Shown here: piece by piece, positions 5,975-7,840 of the stretch
Layout of the letters: each line of letters opens with the position of its first letter
Position numbering within the stretch: the stretch's first letter is position 1
From: an uncultured Flammeovirgaceae bacterium
GTDB taxonomy: Bacteria > Bacteroidota > Bacteroidia > Cytophagales > Cyclobacteriaceae
Assembly: GCA_937138955.1 (NCBI GenBank)
Contig: CAKZPJ010000830.1
Location: forward strand, 1-7,840
Direction: 5' to 3'
Length of the DNA: 7,840 nt
Translations under genes and position numbers: made by a program
The notes under the pieces: generated by a model
The model's database searches: none
Seen by the model: the letters and a program-made list of their open reading frames with translations, nothing else
What the model was told of the DNA's origin: nothing

Positions 5975-6511
5975 ATGATACATTACACAATCAAGTTACT
6001 CCTGCTACTCTTACTGAGCTGTGGGATAAGCTACGCCCAAGATTTAGAACCCGGGATACTTGATGAGCCGGAAGCAAGTTTGCTTTTCCCAGAAATCATT
6101 GCTTTACCCGGCGCGCACATCGAACAGGCTGGGATGAATAACGAGGTGTTCGTACAGCAAATCGGTGCGGGAACCGGCCGGGAGCGGCAGTACGCTACCC
6201 TGGTACAAAGCGGGCACTACAATGTGCTAGATTTGACCCAGCAGGGCAACGGAAACCAAGTAATGGTGCAGCAGGTCGGTGATGGCAATGATTATGACGG
6301 TAATCTGCAAGGCAACGATAACCGCCTGGACATCGGGCAGTTTGGTAACGATAACCGCTTGGTACAAGAACTGGTCGGGGATCAAAATACCTACCAGGTG
6401 CTGCAAGAAGGTGATAACAATGAACTCATCCAGCGCGAATACGGAAACGGCCTGGAATATCAGGTTCATCAGCAAGGCAGCATGCAGGTCATCATCGAGA
6501 ATGGCTTTTAA
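5975..6511 (+). CDS. small curlin-repeat protein, probable CsgB-like nucleator
   Basis: The protein has 178 residues. The N-terminus has seven consecutive Leu (8-14), then SCGISYAQ: signal peptidase I could cut after Ala21, but LLSC also reads as a weak lipobox with Cys16. Residues about 50-178 carry eight to ten degenerate curlin arms such as NEVFVQQIG, NVLDLTQQGNG, NRLDIGQFGND and NNELIQREYGNG, with at least two irregular inserts (near GTGRERQY and DYDGNLQGND). The C-terminus (QQGSMQVIIENGF) resembles the end of E. coli CsgB (RQSQMAIRVTQR), the segment that links CsgB to the cell surface there. On that basis I read it as the minor, nucleating subunit; it could instead be a second fibre subunit. 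It lies 83 bases after the giant curlin and before a strong terminator, so it probably ends the operon. Confidence 0.85.
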   Translation: MIHYTIKLLLLLLLSCGISYAQDLEPGILDEPEASLLFPEIIALPGAHIEQAGMNNEVFVQQIGAGTGRERQYATLVQSGHYNVLDLTQQGNGNQVMVQQVGDGNDYDGNLQGNDNRLDIGQFGNDNRLVQELVGDQNTYQVLQEGDNNELIQREYGNGLEYQVHQQGSMQVIIENGF

Positions 6512-6517
6512 TACTTA

Positions 6518-6628
6518 GACAATTTTCATAGCACTTGTTGGGGGTAACAAGTAGAACGGGGCACCCAGCGTAATGTATGTGATTTATGCAGCCCCGTTCT
6601 TTATTTTTTTCACCCCCAACAAATTGTC
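6518..6628. repeat. nested inverted repeats around the terminator, with an alternative hairpin
   Basis: Three pairs nest: GACAATTT (6518-6525) with AAATTGTC (6621-6628), TGTTGGGGGT (6536-6545) with ACCCCCAACA (6612-6621), and the terminator stem inside. A competing hairpin also exists: ACTTGTT (6533-6539) pairs with AACAAGT (6546-6552), leaving GGGGGT as its loop, which is complementary to ACCCCC at 6612-6617. The downstream arms lie in the leader of the next gene, ending five bases before its ATG at 6633. Confidence 0.65.
6553..6610 (+). terminator. intrinsic terminator after the curli genes
   Basis: AGAACGGGGC (6553-6562) pairs perfectly with GCCCCGTTCT (6591-6600) around a 28-base loop, followed at once by TTATTTTTTT. 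The stem and T-run fit a rho-independent terminator for transcripts from the curli genes. The loop is longer than usual. It lies 41 bases after the stop of the CsgB-like gene. Confidence 0.85.
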
Positions 6629-6632
6629 AATT

Positions 6633-7840
6633 ATGTTACGAATACTTTCTATTACGCTGATGCTCAGTATTCTGAGCTGGCTTACCGCCTGCACTGAAGA
6701 TACGATTCCACCTATCACCTTAAGTACATTGGAGGGCGTGGTGATCGCCGATGAGCTACCTTTAGCCTATGTCAATATCACTACCCAACCCGCTACCAAC
6801 CAAGTGCAAACTGATTCGGCCGGGCGCTTTACACTTAGCGGAATTCCGGCTGACACCTACACCATTACCGTGCGAGGCGAAGGTATTCGCACCACTAGTC
6901 TTACCGCGCTAGTCACCCCTGACTCAGCAACCGAAGTTACCATCAGAGCGGAGCATACTGAACTGGAAAATCAGGCACCTAATGCCTCTCAGTTACTCAG
7001 TCCCCAAAACGAAGTAACCAACGTACCTCGTACTCTGACGCTCACCTGGCAGGGCAGCGACCCAGACGAGGATAGTCTGCACTACGAAGTGCGGCTGTTC
7101 ACCTCCCAAAGTGCCCTGCGACAATCGGTCGTCGCCCAAACGGTCACCGATACTACTCTAATGGTAAGAAATCTTCAGTTTGCCACCACTTACTTCTGGC
7201 AAGTGATTGCTACCGACCCTGCTGGGTTCAGCAGCCAAAGTAAAGTCGCTAGCTTTACCACCCTTCCGGTTCCCAACCTACGTTTTGCCTGGGTATCGGA
7301 TACTTCGGGAAATGCTGAGATCTATGCTTCCGATGGTTCGGATACCACCCTGGTACAAGTGACTCATCGGTTAGCGCGCGATGTGCAACCTCAGCTCCAT
7401 CCCCGCCTACCGCAAGTAGCCTTTACTTCTGAAGTGCAAGGCGAGACACAATTATTTGTTACACCCCTGATTGGTGGGGAACCCACCCAGATCACCCAAG
7501 TACCGATGGCCGGGTTTCATAGTATTGGTACGGGCTACACTTGGTCGCCCGACGGGGGACAACTGGCTTACGCCCATTACCACGAACTCTACCGCATTCA
7601 GGCCGACGGCAGTGGCTTAACCGTAGTTACACAAGCTCCGACTAATCGCCACTTTCGGGAGATGGACTGGACAGCCGTGGACAATCAGTTCGTGCTGCAA
7701 ACCATTGGTACCCGCATCTACGATTCGGAAATCTACCTTTACTCACCAGCCGAGGATTCACTGCGTTTGCTGGTGGCTAATCAGCCGGGACAGCTCCACA
7801 GTCCGAGTTTCTCAATAGACGGGCAAGAAGTGCTGTTTAC
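6633..7840 (+). CDS. surface-type lipoprotein with regulatory-like, Fn3-like and TolB-like propeller domains (3' truncated)
   Basis: The frame is open from the ATG at 6633 to the window edge (402 codons, no stop). A lipoprotein signal ends in LTAC with Cys20, followed by TEDT; acidic residues just after the Cys resemble the lipoprotein surface-export signal described in Bacteroidota. Residues about 32-105 look like a carboxypeptidase-regulatory-like domain (LEGVVIADELPLAYVNI, TDSAGRFTLSGIPADTYTI). Residues about 114-212 look like a fibronectin type III domain (TLTWQGSDPDEDSLHYEVRL, TTYFWQVIATDPAG). From about 216 there are TolB/PD40-like blades (FAWVSDTSGNAEIYASDG, YTWSPDGGQLAYAH). No catalytic motif is seen, so a binding or scaffold role is likelier than an enzyme. 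It lies after the terminator, so it is probably its own unit or reached by read-through; a link to curli is only positional. Confidence 0.85.
   Translation, partial: MLRILSITLMLSILSWLTACTEDTIPPITLSTLEGVVIADELPLAYVNITTQPATNQVQTDSAGRFTLSGIPADTYTITVRGEGIRTTSLTALVTPDSATEVTIRAEHTELENQAPNASQLLSPQNEVTNVPRTLTLTWQGSDPDEDSLHYEVRLFTSQSALRQSVVAQTVTDTTLMVRNLQFATTYFWQVIATDPAGFSSQSKVASFTTLPVPNLRFAWVSDTSGNAEIYASDGSDTTLVQVTHRLARDVQPQLHPRLPQVAFTSEVQGETQLFVTPLIGGEPTQITQVPMAGFHSIGTGYTWSPDGGQLAYAHYHELYRIQADGSGLTVVTQAPTNRHFREMDWTAVDNQFVLQTIGTRIYDSEIYLYSPAEDSLRLLVANQPGQLHSPSFSIDGQEVLF

Overview
The window is a curli-type functional-amyloid secretion locus, almost certainly from a member of the Bacteroidota. Cytophagales-like is my best guess, but the sequence does not fix the family. 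The pointers are the gene set and order, the absence of Shine-Dalgarno sequences before the starts, lipoprotein-type signal peptides with the mature part often starting QD or QE, a small two-helix protein resembling DUF6787, and base composition near half GC. All supported genes lie on the + strand.

Layout. Positions 1-102 hold the last 33 codons of an upstream gene. A C-rich, telomere-like stretch (121-168) precedes a small membrane protein (171-464). Then come csgE (491-1033), csgF (1123-1536) and csgG (1673-3052). The csgE-csgF gap holds an interrupted hairpin and the csgF-csgG gap holds a long imperfect inverted repeat. Two curlin-repeat genes follow: a 925-residue giant subunit (3114-5891) and a 178-residue CsgB-like subunit (5975-6511). 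A clear intrinsic terminator (6553-6610) sits inside a larger nest of inverted repeats. After it starts a lipoprotein with a carboxypeptidase-regulatory-like domain, an Fn3-like domain and a TolB/PD40-like propeller (6633 to beyond the window end). No gap exceeds 300 bases.

How the genes work together, by analogy with E. coli curli: CsgG forms the outer-membrane secretion pore, CsgE gates it from the periplasm, CsgF couples the pore to surface nucleation, the CsgB-like protein nucleates, and the giant curlin is the likely major fibre subunit. No csgC/csgH inhibitor gene and no csgD regulator gene is visible here.

Most unusual points. (1) The giant curlin is built from about 70 strand-size arms. 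Its core is 21 tandem 27-residue units that strictly alternate an ordinary 11-residue curlin arm with a 16-residue arm carrying a five-residue, mostly acidic insertion. In a beta-solenoid this would put an acidic ribbon along one edge of the fibre. (2) CsgG carries an extra C-terminal domain of about 160 residues that looks like a small outer-membrane beta-barrel. (3) CsgE has a lipobox-like anchor and a linker absent from E. coli CsgE.
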